Below are positions 45,631 to 57,647 of a DNA stretch of 64,000 bases, piece after piece. Origin of the DNA: Strobilurus pachycystidiatus (taxonomy: Eukaryota; Basidiomycota; Agaricomycetes; Agaricales; Physalacriaceae); NCBI GenBank assembly GCA_019915135.1, contig JAHLMK010000007.1, positions 2,542,001-2,606,000 of the forward strand, given 5' to 3'. Position numbers and translations under genes: made by a program. Below the pieces are notes generated by a model. It worked only from the letters and a program-made list of their open reading frames with translations, searched no databases and was not told the DNA's origin. Position 1 is the first letter of the stretch. Each line of letters starts with the position of its first letter.

Positions 45631-46227
45631 ATGTCAGAAATACCTCAGACCGACGTGTCTCGGCCGTCGGCGCTCCCCACTGCGCGCCTACACAATCGTG
45701 GCCCCCCTAATGTCGCAGAGCAGAACTCTGCCGAATATCTGGACAACATCGAGGAAGAATGGAACAAACGGGTCGACGTTGAAGTTGAGACACTTGTTGA
45801 TGGCATGGTTGACATTGTTGGACTGGCCGCTGTGCGTTCGACACACTTGTCTTCCATGCTCGCCCGCCGCTTACTCTCCTCGTGCAGATTGGCGATAAAG
45901 ACAAGTACCGTATCGCCCAAGAGGCTTTTCAAGCTCAGTCTCGTGCTGAGTCTATGGTGCGTCTCATGATCAAGCTACTCCGATTCCATCCCCCTCATCT
46001 TGCTCTAGGTTCGCGCAGCGAACTCGTTGCTTTCCATAACTCATTCCTTAAAGCTCCTGCTCCTTCTCTCGGACGAACAACAAATTTCTCAGAAGCGTGA
46101 CGCAGAGCTCAAGGTTATTCGCGAAGAGAAATCGGCTGCAAGAAAAGAGTGCGCCGCTCTCCTCAATGAACTTTTGGCTCGTCCTCGGACGACAGAAAGC
46201 CGATCTCAGTCAGCTACCGAGCAGTAA
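45631..46227 (+). CDS. MED22: Mediator subunit 22 (Surf5/SRB6 family)
   Basis: Three exons (45631-45831, 45888-45956, 46009-46227; introns 56 and 52 nt, all phase 0) give 162 residues. Diagnostic: AEYLDNIEEEWNKRVDVEVETLVDGMVDIVGLA, split here as YLDNIEEEWNKRVD and VETLVDGMVDIV, then IGDKDKYRIAQEAFQAQSRA and ESMVRAANSLLSITHSLKLL, the two-helix Med22 core. The rest is a charged C-terminal helix. Med22 is a head-module subunit pairing with Med11. The length is close to the fungal norm. Confidence 0.92.
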
Positions 46228-48958
46228 TCCGATCTCGCCTCTCGTAGCGCTGCTCCGGATCGCTTCCTGACTTGACCCGAATGGATACTTAACACAACTC
46301 GAATAGCGAACGGCATGTGTGGGTGACCATAGGGCTGCTACTTACACATAATTCATTGTGCGTGGTTTCTCCCGGACCCCGATGCATCGTGTTGATCGAA
46401 GCGTAGACTGAGATAGATCGTGTGATTTGCTCATGTGAAATCTCAAAATCTTCCCGCGAAGAGTATCTTGCTTAGTTTGGGTAGCTTGGGTCCTGGTGTG
46501 ATGATCGGGAGATTCAATGCTCGATGTGCCATGACCGGCCTTTCATCGGAAAGTTTGTGAACAGTGCGAGGCCTGCCAACTTCCGAGCTACGTGTGCATC
46601 GCGAAGACTGCAAGTCAGATACGTGTATTTCTGCTTCAAATACAAGCTCCTGCTATGGCCTTACAGTTGTGTCGATTCTTGAAATCCAGGAGAGACCTCC
46701 AGGGGGTTCATGCATCTGCCCGCCTACGTGAGGGTTACTCTGACTCAATGTGCGGTCATTGAGCAGGTGGCTATCACATGTAGCCTGTTCACTCAATTCA
46801 TTTCGGAGCGAGAACCTTAAAGTTCGCTCATAGCAGGACTCACGGGAATGTAGTACACTATGAATCATGCATAGCATCTGTCAAGGAACCTCAGTCCTCA
46901 GTCCCATCCACAAGCGAGAGCTCGGAGAAGGAGACCACATGGTCTCGCCAGTCTGAGGAACTGCTGAGAATCGTCCATGTGGAATTCTTAGCGAGCGGTA
47001 GCGCTCAGGCTGGGAATTGGGACCTATTGTCTCTCGACACTGCAAACTCCGGGTGATTGTATTGATCAAGTGGAGGGGCACTATTCTTAACTAACGGTCC
47101 GAAGATTGTATCAAACGTTGGGGACGAGGCTCGGAGAGCTGGAGCTTGCCGTCGAAGTAGACTTGAGTACTTAGTTGGCCCTACATGTTTATCCTGAGGA
47201 CCGGTACCGGACTCCGGAGCGTACTACAGACACCATCAACGTTAACCGTGATTGCGAGCGCAGCGAGCAACCGGTTTTCCGTGAGGCAGAGGGCTTGACT
47301 GTCGGACAAACAAGTACAAATTGTGCGCAGCATTTTGGCCATTTCACGTATTTCGACAGCAGTTCGTTCAATTGTGATACTACCGACTCTACCTTTGAAA
47401 TTTGCATTCAATAAGCCAAAATACACGTCTGGTAAGCTTTCAACGGCGGAATTCGGTCAACAGGCTGGCCTGCTGTCTGTCGATCATCTTTCGCGCGCTT
47501 AGTGCGCGTCTTGGGGCGGCATAGCCGCCTCTGTCCCGCGCCTGTAAGACGCGGCCGCCCGTTAGGGCGTTTTGGCGCCCGCAGGGCGCGGCGCAGCCGC
47601 CCCCATGCCAAAGCATTTATGAGCCCGCCGCTTGCGGCGTCGCTGCGCTCGCTCACCGTGGGACATCCCACATCTTTTATACCCTAGTCCATTCGAACGT
47701 GTCAGACGAATTGAGATCTGGAGAAAGTCCGGCGTTGGACACAATGGCACTGACCAACATTAGTGTGTACACTCTTATGACATCGGAGTCCGCGGGCCAG
47801 AGCGACGCGTTCGTTGAGCGAGTCCACAGTGGGTCTCTCGTTGACGAGATACTTGAGCTATGTTTCTGAGGGGAAGCGAACCTATGGAGTCTCCGGGGAG
47901 AAGCGAAATCTGTCGTCGAAATTTGAGGGAAGATGGGTACGTACAGAGATGGGCAGCACAAGTACATAGCCACGGGGCTTGCCTCGAGTCCCACAACCTG
48001 AGAACAGGCGCAGCAACGCCACAGGGCCCAGCGCTCTAAGAAAGAGCCTCAGCCAGCCGGAACTTGAATGGGCAATTGCGGCAACGGCCGACAGATTGAT
48101 GAATCTGTTCCCATCGGGAAAAGGATCTAAGCACAAAAACGATCAGGAACACCACAAGTCGCCAGGAAATAGAGACCAATCTGACTCCCTCTGCTTGGGT
48201 TTGTGAGATGCCAGTCTGGTGTATCGGGGAGGGCAAAAATGCAAACGGGGAGATTGCGGGGGCAGAAGACGACGTCGATAACAGATTTACCTTACTTATG
48301 ATGAGAGGGCCTCGCGTCACGTAAGGAAGGTTCGACAATCGATCTAGATGGACCAGGAAACTGGATCGCAGATTGCGAGAATTGTTAGAATACCATACAA
48401 CAACGAGCTGGCAAAGTCTGGTACATAGTCCTTCAGAGGGTAGGACCCGCCATGACAGTTTCGCGCGAGGTATACCAAGTCTTGTTTTGTCGAGATTCGG
48501 TCCAAAAGACACAAATTTACCACTTAATTACATAAGTTGCCTTGAGATCTGAACCGACCGGCGCCTTTTGTGTACTTGTTTTCCATCTCGTTCTGCTGCT
48601 TGCTTTCGATCCACCATTACTCGTCTGTCTGCCCCCGTCCGGTTGAGCACCCTGCTCAGCGAGCCATCGAGTACGGTCTGACAGCGCCTGAGAGGCGGTG
48701 CCGTTGCTGGACGACGTGTTAATTTGGCGCGGTGAGACGCTTACCCGAATTCGAGGGCCTCGTGCGCGCATTCCCTCCCAGCTTCCAAGTGAGTACCTGG
48801 AACAAGTAATGATAGTATATTGGCTTTTAAGTGACCTCCAGCCATCTACAGATCCGGTGTCATCGGCAGATACCTATTGCCCAGATTCGCAGAGACGCCA
48901 TCGACCGTCCCTTGAATCTTGCTCGTCTCTTGTTCGCTTGATCTCTCTTGCTCCGTCC
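46228..48958. other. Long spacer, no confident gene
   Basis: 2.7 kb. The middle holds the hairpin array (47491-47671). A 159-codon minus-strand frame at 48036-48512 begins MSFGPNLDKTRLGIPRA and shows splice-like signals, but no recognisable domain. The last 250 bp are presumably the GATA-factor 5' region. Confidence 0.45.
47491..47671. repeat. GC-rich array of short perfect hairpins
   Basis: Within 181 bp there are at least six perfect inverted repeats with tiny loops: CGCGC/GCGCG (47492-47508), GGCGGC-ATA-GCCGCC (47515-47529), CCGCG/CGCGG, CGCCC-GTTA-GGGCG, GCGCCC-GCA-GGGCGC, CGCCGC-TT-GCGGCG, and GTGGGA-CA-TCCCAC (47658-47671). The surrounding sequence is of normal composition and is not hairpin-rich. 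Confidence 0.75.
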
Positions 48959-51900
48959 ATGGCTGCTGCCCACCATGCAGCACCAGACTCCCGGTATCCC
49001 CACTCTCTCCCGCCCCCGACGACCTATGAGAACCGTCGCTTGCCATCGCTCAAAGACTTAAATTTTCCCTACCGTCGCCTGCCGCCAATTGGTCAAGAGA
49101 ACTCCTCTGAACCCACTCATGCTCCTCCAGTCTCTTCGGCTGCTGCAGAAAACTCTTATCAGCCCCAAGGCCACTCTTCTCGTCACCCAGAACAATGGCG
49201 ACGCGCCAGTTCCCAGACCGCCATTTCTCCGGCGGCTCTTCATCACCACCAGGAACCTCAGCAGCAACATACGCCTCCACTTTCGGCCGGCCATAACCAG
49301 TCCGCCCACAAAATGGTCGACTATCAGTCTAGACATGACACCAATGGATATTTGACTCCCGGTGTTCCGTTGTCAGCGCAGATGAGCTCTACGGGCGCGC
49401 CTGTCAACCCGAACATTCGGAGTGGTGAGGACTTGTCACATATGCATCCTTCCAAGCGGTCCCGGCCAGCCAGTTCCTCTTTTTCGGTCGATGTGCCGCG
49501 CGACACACGCCCGCCACCAGTAAGTGGTGAATAACTTTGGTAATTGACCACAATTAATCGTCGTCTTCACAAATTAGTCTTCGTATACGTCGGCCTCCCA
49601 GTATGTTCCTTACATGCCCCCGTCGCATCAATCACAACCTCCGCCGAGCCCGTACCATGCCGTACCGCCGCACTCTGTTCCGTCGCCTCATACCCACATG
49701 CACCCAGGATACGTGTATCAACAGTCACAATATGCGAGATCTGCGCCTGACGCGCATCCGCAGTCCCACCATATGAGCTACACGTCTTCTGTCCAGCCGC
49801 CGCCGCCTCCTCCACCTTCGTCACAGGAACATTGGGAACACCCCCCTGTTCCTCCGCATCATTCCTCGGTTCCTCCGCATCACTCACCCGTCTCTCACCA
49901 GGTGGTACACATGTCTTCTCAACCTGCTCCTCCTCCTCCTTCGCAACACCCGACGCCAACCACTCCGCATCCTTCTTCGATCGCTCATCACCCTCCGCCG
50001 CACCATGCGCATATACATCCTTCATCTGCCACCCACCACCCGTCTAACTCGCACGTTCTACCTCCAACTCATCAGTCGGCCACGCCTCATCATACTCCCG
50101 CGCCACACCACACATCGTCTACCCTTCGTCCTACCTCAATAGCCAACCATGCTCCCGCCATCCACCACACTCAGTCTCAACAACATCTGCATACGCAGCA
50201 CGCGTCCGCACATCATCCTATCACGTCGCAACATACACCCGTACATCATAGTCCCCCTACACCTCACCCCGTCGCGCCGGCTCCACATCATGTACCTCCG
50301 TCCCCTCAAACCCCCTACCATCATCATCAAGTTACGACTGCTCAGACACACATTTCCGCCTCAATACCTACCCAGGTTCCCGTCTCGGTCGCGCCTTCCT
50401 CCTTGCACCACTCTCTCCCTGTACATCATGCGCATCACTCTTTGGGCCATCCCCCTCCCCTGCATAACTCTCATGTCGTACATCAGCCTCAGCCCCAGTC
50501 CCAATCTCAGCACCACGCTGCAGTCCCCCCTCATACTACCCAATCCCAGGCCCCGCCACGGCCTCAATCTCAGCCACCGTTCATGAGGACTACCGCGTTG
50601 GTTCCAACAGAGATTGATGCGCGATATGCAGCACCTTCTCCTCAACACAGCTCAAATGAGCGGTCTACTCTGGTAGGCGAGGCTCGTTCTTCCTTTTCGC
50701 ATGTCGCAGACTTGTTTGCTCATGAACTCGATAGATAATCAAGCAATGTCACGTACTCTACGAATTTGCATCTCGGTGGTGTAAGCTCGTTCTCGTGCTG
50801 CGACCGGTCAACATGGTTGACACTACCTTGCAGCTCACACCTCTTCTCAACACCAGCCGCTTCCTGGGGAGGTTGCGGATATGATGCAGAGAGCCAATCA
50901 CGTTGTCAGACTTTTAGAGGACCTACGCCGACAGGTGCATCCTGACGGTGAACGCAAGCCCAGTCCGACCACGACACGCGATGATCATCGCCCACCGAAA
51001 CGCCCTTGGGAGGACATGGCTCAGGAAAGTGTGGCGCCCGAGCCCGAGGCTGCGAGCTACTCTGAGGTATCGCTACTTGCTATGCAATAAAACACTACCT
51101 CATCCGTTTCTCAGAATTATAGATCACAGACCACGCCTGCGAATTCGAAGCCAACCTCTGGCCAGCTTCCTCCCTCGAGTCAACAGGATACACACCCTGC
51201 AGCCCAGCCACACGTTGAACAGCCGCCTCAATCCCAATCTGCGGTAATCACCACGTCCGAGGCCGAGCAGGATATGGAGCTCATTCGGTCCAAACGAGCG
51301 GCGACTACGAATGGAGCCGGCAGCGGCTCGCCGGGTCAGACAAAGAACAAGTACAGGAAGCGAAGCGTGAGCAGGGTCTCTTTCTTATCATCGCTCACTC
51401 GATTGATCCTTGTCCCGCATCTTTTGTCTGGACAGCGGGCGAATCCTCCTGGCAAATGTCATTCGTGCAATATCCGCGAAACACCTGAATGGCGACGAGG
51501 ACCAGATGGTGCCCGTACACTCTGTAATGCTTGCGGTCTTCGTATGTTATCTTGTCCTTCAAATTCAGTCTCTTGCTCACTTTGTTTTAGACTACGCCAA
51601 ACTCATTCGAAAGCAAGAGAGACATCATGGGCCCAACGCACCTGGTATTGACATGGAAACCCTTCGCGCTTCTGCCAAGGCAGCGGATCATGAGAAGACA
51701 CGAGCAGCGACAAGCAAACAGCAAGCCAAGAAAAAAGCTGAAGCTGCTTCTCCAGACCTGAAACCTCCGACTGCCCAACCCATTCAGAGTCATCACCAAG
51801 GGTCCTTCCAAGTCATGACACCTGCGCCGCCGCCTCCACCACCACATCAGGTGCCGCCTCCACCGTTGCCATCGCAGCAACAGCAGGTTTCGGTGTCACA

Positions 51901-52069
51901 GAGTGGCTTACCGCCTCCGCCTTCGGTCCCGCCGCCACCGGTAACTCAGCCTGGTCCTGCGCCGCCTCCGCCGTGGGCGGCCCCTCGTCCGTATCCGTCT
52001 GACCAGCTGCAGTCTTCTCAGTCTTTTTTGAGAGCGCCGCACACTAGTCAACCTTCATCCTCCCGCTGA
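48959..52069 (+). CDS. GATA-type zinc-finger regulator, NsdD/SUB-1-like, with a large His/Pro-rich region
   Basis: Seven exons (48959-49519, 49578-50672, 50735-50780, 50834-51066, 51115-51366, 51436-51541, 51591-52069) give about 923 residues. One GATA finger of the C-X2-C-X18-C-X2-C class: [19 protein letters not shown] then [18 protein letters not shown], the type of NsdD/SUB-1 and WC-2. Upstream is a conserved-looking segment made by a 46-nt exon ([16 protein letters not shown], then [18 protein letters not shown]). Exon 2 encodes about 365 residues rich in His, Pro, Ser and Gln, and the C-terminus is Pro-rich. NsdD-like factors control sexual development and fruiting. No PAS domain is evident, which argues against WC-2. 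Confidence 0.87.
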
Positions 52070-52873
52070 CATTAGCGGCTGTCCATGTTACTATTTGGTC
52101 ACATGTAGCTTTTTGATCTCCTGCCATGCAGCATTCCTGCGCTCACTCGTCTGTCTCTCGTGCTCGTCTCCGTTTTATGTCGCGTGCATTTGCTTTCGCT
52201 TTTTATTTGCATTCCACTACTCGTTCTACAGGATTTTTTATCATTAAAATGCTCTGCTATACTTACTGTTTTAATCGGTCTAGTCCTGTTCGTGTCGCAC
52301 CTAGCTATGTAATATGTACAAGTATTGTCTACGGTTGAAAAGTTGCCTTCTATGCTCGGTGGTCGTACGACATCGTCATCGTCGGTCACTATGGTAGATT
52401 GTCGAGAACTCTTTTGAACGTGCTACATATATGTATGGCATATGACTCGATCTTAGTCAATCTCAATCTCACGGCACGATCTCTGATAATGATCAAGATG
52501 CGTACCTCATTCAGAACGCCTTCAATCTTGATTTACACGGCTACTTAGATTTTGGTTCGACCGGTACGACTCATGGGGGGTGATATCGCGCTATCTTAGT
52601 CGGGTTGCGGTGTCTACCTCCTTGCTTCCGCCCTTCCTAAGCTTTTCCACTTCAATGGGCGAGATGGCTCGAATTTCGAAGATGCGAACATATGTTTTCC
52701 CTATAGCAGTAGGGACCAGGGACATGGGTTGTCAATAGGTGACTCTGGCCCATTACCTTTGCAAAAGCCCAGGCTGCTCAGTCGACACACGATCAATCAC
52801 TTTTGATACGATCGATGATATACATACTCACAGAAGATGAAATCAGCTAAGTCATCTAGGGTGAATCGCACAC
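52070..52873. other. Intergenic between convergent genes
   Basis: About 800 bp between the GATA stop (+) and the dioxygenase stop (-). The T-rich stretch after the GATA stop fits a 3'UTR. No other feature seen. Confidence 0.5.
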
Positions 52874-54478
52874 TTAATCGTTGTAACCTCGAGATTGACT
52901 TGCTCCGTTTTTGGAGACATCAGCAGGGGAAACGCCCTGTCGTTTCCATATCTCCAGCTGCCGGTCCTTCGCGACCCGGCCTGTTTCTTCTTCAAACTGT
53001 TTCACTGACTTGGGTCTTTCTCCGTGGGGCGTTGCCCTTAAAGCATGCCTTCTGGCGGGCCAAAAGTCGAAGGTGGCGGAGTGTGTGACGACCTGTGGGG
53101 ATATCAGTACTGTCGCACCCCGATAGCTCTGAACATTGACTGACCCTGTTATCCCAGAGGGCGACAGAGTTATTCTCCCACTTAAATCGCACCTGATAAT
53201 CAGGATTCTCGCTGATTTGATGGAAGAGAAAGTTTAGGATCGTATCTGATTCCGCCTTGGGCACCCCCACAATGCGACGGGTAAAGCCTGGAAAAGCCTT
53301 AGTTCACACACTCGATTGCATGGTGCTAGAAGACCATACCTGGATTGACATACACACTCTTCCATCCAGTCGCAGGATGCACTCTTACGACGGGATGGAC
53401 CGTCTCTATTTCTTGCCTTCGAACGGGCAGTCCTGCAGCTCTGGCACCTTCAGCCTGTGCGACTGCGCTATGAACAGCTTCCAAGCCCTCAAGATACACC
53501 TGAAAACCCGGACTCAACCCAGAGTACAAGGCGTACCTATCAGTGCGTGAGTATGCTATATGGTCTTCTGAGAGAACACGCACCCAGATGAGAAATGGGT
53601 ATCGCCACCGACTTCTGGTCCTGTGATCACCTTGAGAGAAGTCGTGCTAGGAGGTTGGATTTCGTAGGATACCTGCAAGTAACGGTCCTGCATTAGAAAG
53701 ACAGCGAGCGTGGCGCGTCAGAAGCCTACATCAGTATGCCATAGCTCCAGTTTGGAAAATGCAACTGGGTCGGGGCGCCGCGAAGCGTCATTGTATACAA
53801 CTAAAAGTTGAAATAAGGATCGGTTCACGATCTGAAGACGGCCAGTGTACCATGAACTTCTTCCAGGCCAATTTTTGGGATCGGCGTCGTTGCATGCTTA
53901 TGCAGAGGTCCGAAATGGCGAGCCAAATCAAGCTGCTGGTGGATATCGATATCTTGGTCGTGAAAAACTGAGATCGAGTCAGAATAAGAAAAGAGACCAA
54001 GAACGAAGGGAGAGAACTTGCCCACAACACCTCGCTCAGCGACCAATAATGCCCTAACGCTTGATGAGCAACGTCAGCCTACATGCAAGTTGACTAACCT
54101 ACAGCTCGTCTTTCTGTACATCTGACAGTTGGCTCAGGGCAATACCTTGCAGTTCGGTACCAATGGCCGGAGTGAGATGTCGAACTTTGGATGCAGCGCC
54201 TAAGAGGGCGCGTTTCTCTGGGTCAGCTTGCAGTGCGCGCTCGACTACAGACTGTTCTTTCAGAGGCTCCCATGATACATCAGGAAACGAGGGCTTTCGT
54301 AACGTTCGTCAACATACCGCTGCTAGGGCCAACTGATATGACTTACCTTGTATTGAGCGAAACGATACGTGTCGTCACCATCGTCGCTTAATGACGGTGA
54401 ATAGAATGGGTTGAAAACCCCATCTTCCTTCCTCTTCGACGAAGGGGCGGGCAAGTCCGAAGTTGCTACTGGAGCCAT
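52874..54478 (-). CDS. TauD/TfdA-family Fe(II)/2-oxoglutarate dioxygenase
   Basis: Nine exons (54478-54347, 54293-54103, 54053-54022, 53967-53851, 53800-53730, 53672-53584, 53536-53340, 53287-53145, 53092-52874) give 396 residues. Seen: LVAERGVVVFHDQDIDI, HFGPLHKHATTPIP, then WHTDVSYEIQPPSTTSLKV (HxD metal ligands), GGDTHFSS, VHPVVRVHPATGWKSVYVNPGFTRRI, and WDNRVVTHSATFDFWPARRHALR (distal His and the 2-oxoglutarate-binding Arg). The family oxidises sulfonates, sulfate esters or aromatic acids; fungal members often release sulfite or remove alkyl sulfates, but the substrate here is not known. Intron 3 (53968-54021) has a GC donor (GCAAGT). Typical family length. Confidence 0.9.
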
Positions 54479-55330
54479 GACAGCTCCCTTGAGAAACGAT
54501 TGATGCAGTGAGATGTCGACTTGAAGCTTTATAGTTAGCGTTACAGTGTAATCCAGCAAGCAGATGTCGTGCTTGGTAAGAACCTTGTCACCTGGCGCAA
54601 CAGAGAAGCCAAATGGCGCCACTTGTGGTCATCGGGTTCATCGGCAAAGTTCAGATATGCTCTGGATATGCTTGAGCGGATAGTTCGACGTCCAAGCCTG
54701 AGCAGGCCTACGTCCCAATATATAACATATGATAGGGTAAAGCAAACAGGCGGAGAAGATGATAGAAACGGAGTAGCCGAATTTGGGACTGATCGGTAGC
54801 CGGGGTACGGCGGCGCACGGATGGGGCCACAGTATGCGGCGGGATCTCCAAAAGTAGCAAGTGGGAAATACACGATCACAGACGCTTTGTGGCGTAATCT
54901 CAGAATTCAGTATCTGAGTCCAAAGTTGGTGCTTGGCCGACTACAGAAGCTACTACATATTTGGCTGGCCGCCTTGTATGAGGACCGCGGTAGTTACATG
55001 GGCTACGAGGTATGATTTGCTGCAATCCTTACCGATATTTCTTCGGCTGTTCTTATTGTATGGGTCCTGGAGCCCCAGATCATATCAAATTAGCAGGATA
55101 GTAGCCACGCAGAGAAGAATTGACTACGCCTCTTCGAGTGGCGCGAGCAAAATCCCTCTAAGACAATGCAAATGCCATACGAGATGGTGCATGCATGCTG
55201 AATTCATGATAGATAATCAACCTAACCCTACGAATGAGCTGTTCAAAAAATGCTGTGTCATTGCTCTCCCGGACGGCATGGCGCTACTCCGCTACTAGAC
55301 GAGGACGACTGTGGCATTCCGATATGTTCA
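54479..55330. other. Intergenic
   Basis: About 850 bp upstream of the dioxygenase and downstream of the enoyl-CoA hydratase. A 113-codon minus-strand frame (54541-54879) has no recognisable features. Confidence 0.45.
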
Positions 55331-56495
55331 TTAGAGCTTTGCCTTGTCCCACTTAAGATGGTATGAGCGTCATAGGGCGGCGAAGATAGCTGGATCGCGC
55401 TTACCGAGGGATACAGCTTTGTGGTATGGTTGCCCACGGACCCTCTCATTTTTGGAGCCCGTTTTTGAGAGAAAGAAGTCAGTAGCTCGGTGAAGTCTTC
55501 AGCGTATGCAAGCTCAAGGAGAGCCTTCGATTCCAAATCGTGCGTTGCGTCGACAGTTTCGCCAGGGTAATCAATCATCGCCTTGGTGTAAGCAGCTGCA
55601 ACCTGACTCGTGTTCTTCCCCAACTCTTTGGCAAATTTAAGTGCCGCTGAGAAGACGTCCTCGCGTTTTTCGAACAACTGAAAATACAATCCTTGGAGCA
55701 AGTGTGAATCTGCTGAGACGGGTAGACCCGACATCAGCAATGCTTTAGCACGAGATCCGCCGATCAGACGGGGAAGGAGGATGCTACAAAGACCTGCACG
55801 GATAGTATCGCTTGAGTTTAAGGATCTCTCGTCAGTCTGAACGCGTACCCTCTGGAGCCAGGCCAATCCGCACAAAGGGGAAGACAAACTTAGCACCGGA
55901 CCACGCAAAACGGAAGTCGAAGGGCAGTTGTAACGCAGTCATACCAGCACCGGCCTTCAAGGAGAAATCAATGAGACAAGGCAAGCACTGATAAGGGAGT
56001 ACTGACGGCATGCCCATTGACTGCGGAGATGGTGATCTTTCTGCAACGGTGAACTGCCAATGCGACCAATCCACCAAAGTCTGCGAGCAAGTGAGACCGG
56101 CATCATATCTCCATGAGAGGATATACGCACTTGTGTTGGCAGTGCTGGATTCAATTCCACCTAAATCAAGCTGACCATGATAATCTAAGCATTTTCGAAA
56201 AGACTACGTGCGTGGCACGTACTCCAGAGCAGAACGCTGGTGCGGTCGGCTCAGCAGTGAGAAGAACCACGCTAACTCGGTCGTCTTTGTCACACAGGTC
56301 GAGAACGGAAATGATCTCTCGCGCCATAGGAAGAGTAAACGTGTTCCTCCTACGAACATCGTTAGTACCATTGAGTGAACACCCAAAAGATACCTACTTC
56401 TTGGCTCGGTTGAGGGTAATGATAGCTACAGGACCATCGAGGTTGACGATGATGTCCTTCAAGGGAGCCGTGAAATCGACAATTGGCAAAGCCAT
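55331..56495 (-). CDS. Enoyl-CoA hydratase/isomerase family protein with a PTS1 (-AKL)
   Basis: Seven exons (56495-56398, 56349-56223, 56170-56131, 56080-56007, 55954-55849, 55793-55405, 55351-55331) encode 284 residues. Crotonase-fold motifs: GPVAIITLNRAKKRNTFTLPMA, VVLLTAEPTAPAFCSG (first oxyanion-hole region), ITISAVNGHAAGAGMTALQLPFDFRFA (second) and FPFVRIGLAPEG, where hydratases and isomerases carry a catalytic Glu. The final 21-nt exon adds WDKAKL; the last three residues match the peroxisomal targeting signal type 1. It is probably a peroxisomal beta-oxidation auxiliary enzyme (delta3-delta2 isomerase or hydratase). In the first intron either of two acceptors 3 nt apart keeps the frame; AKKRNTFT is preferred. 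Confidence 0.9.
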
Positions 56496-57647
56496 GGCAG
56501 AACACCCCGGACTCTAGGAACCTTTTAAGTGTCCCCCACAGCCAAGCATCGGAGATTAAGGTGGCATGATAGGGGACTGAAAGCCATTGATTTCAACAGG
56601 CGGTATACAGACCGGAGTAAGGGACGCCACTAAACGCGTAAATCTGGGGCAGAATAACTACGTTCCGCGCTCAGCGCTGAGCGCCAGGTAAGCTCGAGAC
56701 CTACAGCAGGCATCAGAATCCTGATACACTGAAACGCCTTGAGCTCGAGGGTGATACAGTAGCTGCTCTGACGAGCAATTGAGAGATGGAGAGAGCATAC
56801 CCTAGGTGATAAGCACGTAGCGAGCTAGTGAAGAGAGTCGCTTTGTGAAGAGACACTGCCGCCTTACCGTCTGTCAGCGCATATACTAGCAGGCGATTCA
56901 ATTTACCAGGTCTCATACTTTGGCTAGTGTCCCGGAAACCGAGACCTACAATTGATCCTGTTAGTGATGGGAATGCCACTGTGGGTAAGGCGGCTCCAGC
57001 GGGTGAAGATGGAAGATTCATATCCAGTACAGTCGAGATACTCACAGACGTGCATAGCCGAGAAGTGGCAAGTGAGTTTTATCAGGTTCCGTGTCTTCCG
57101 ATCAAGCGCCAACAGTATGTGAAGTGGTCGCCTCTGCGCCTGAACATTTCGACGCCACGCTCGGAGTACTTCCGACGGCGTATAACGAGAGCTACATGTG
57201 GGCGCGCGTGGAATGGGGTTGGACCACCGCCAGCGATTTGTAGCACGAGAAAGTGCGTACGTCAAGTAGAGTCGGGTAAGCATAGATTATATTATTATCA
57301 CGGGCATGAAAGGATGCTCGGTCCCGTCATCACGAAGTGGGACGAATGGAGAGAGAATAATAAACGGGCTTGATCACTGTTCGGCAGAGTCCAACGGCAT
57401 TCATCAGGTGGCCATGTAGGTTTGAATCGAAAGACAGACGGGGTCCATGTTCCCCCACAAGAGCTAAGAGAACCACGACGAGGCCTTGGTTAAGTAAAGC
57501 GAGTTGATCGCTGTTGATGGTCGAGACAAAGGCCGGTTGTTTGGCGCTGCTGATTCGGCTCGGTTCGGCTTCAGCCGCCGCAAGATCATCCAGATTCCAG
57601 ACATACAATTAACTAGGTCCCACTGCACCTTTCTGTACACTAATGCC
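56496..57647. other. Spacer with unresolved minus-strand open stretches
   Basis: About 1.15 kb. Minus-strand frames at 57330-57608, 56924-57283 and 56713-57045 are separated by splice-like signals (GTACGCAC, GTGAGTATC, GTAGGTCTC, GTAAGGCGG), so a diverged or broken gene may lie here, but no combination produced a recognisable protein. It also contains the promoter of the Vps62-like gene. Confidence 0.35.

Noticed and set aside
48036..48512. 159-codon minus-strand open frame
   Set aside because: The beginning looks protein-like, but no domain is recognised and no continuation could be spliced, so it is kept only as a note on the spacer.
35859..56495. A peroxisomal gene cluster (carrier plus PTS1 enoyl-CoA hydratase)
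   Set aside because: The two are about 20 kb apart with unrelated housekeeping genes between them, so proximity is no better than chance.
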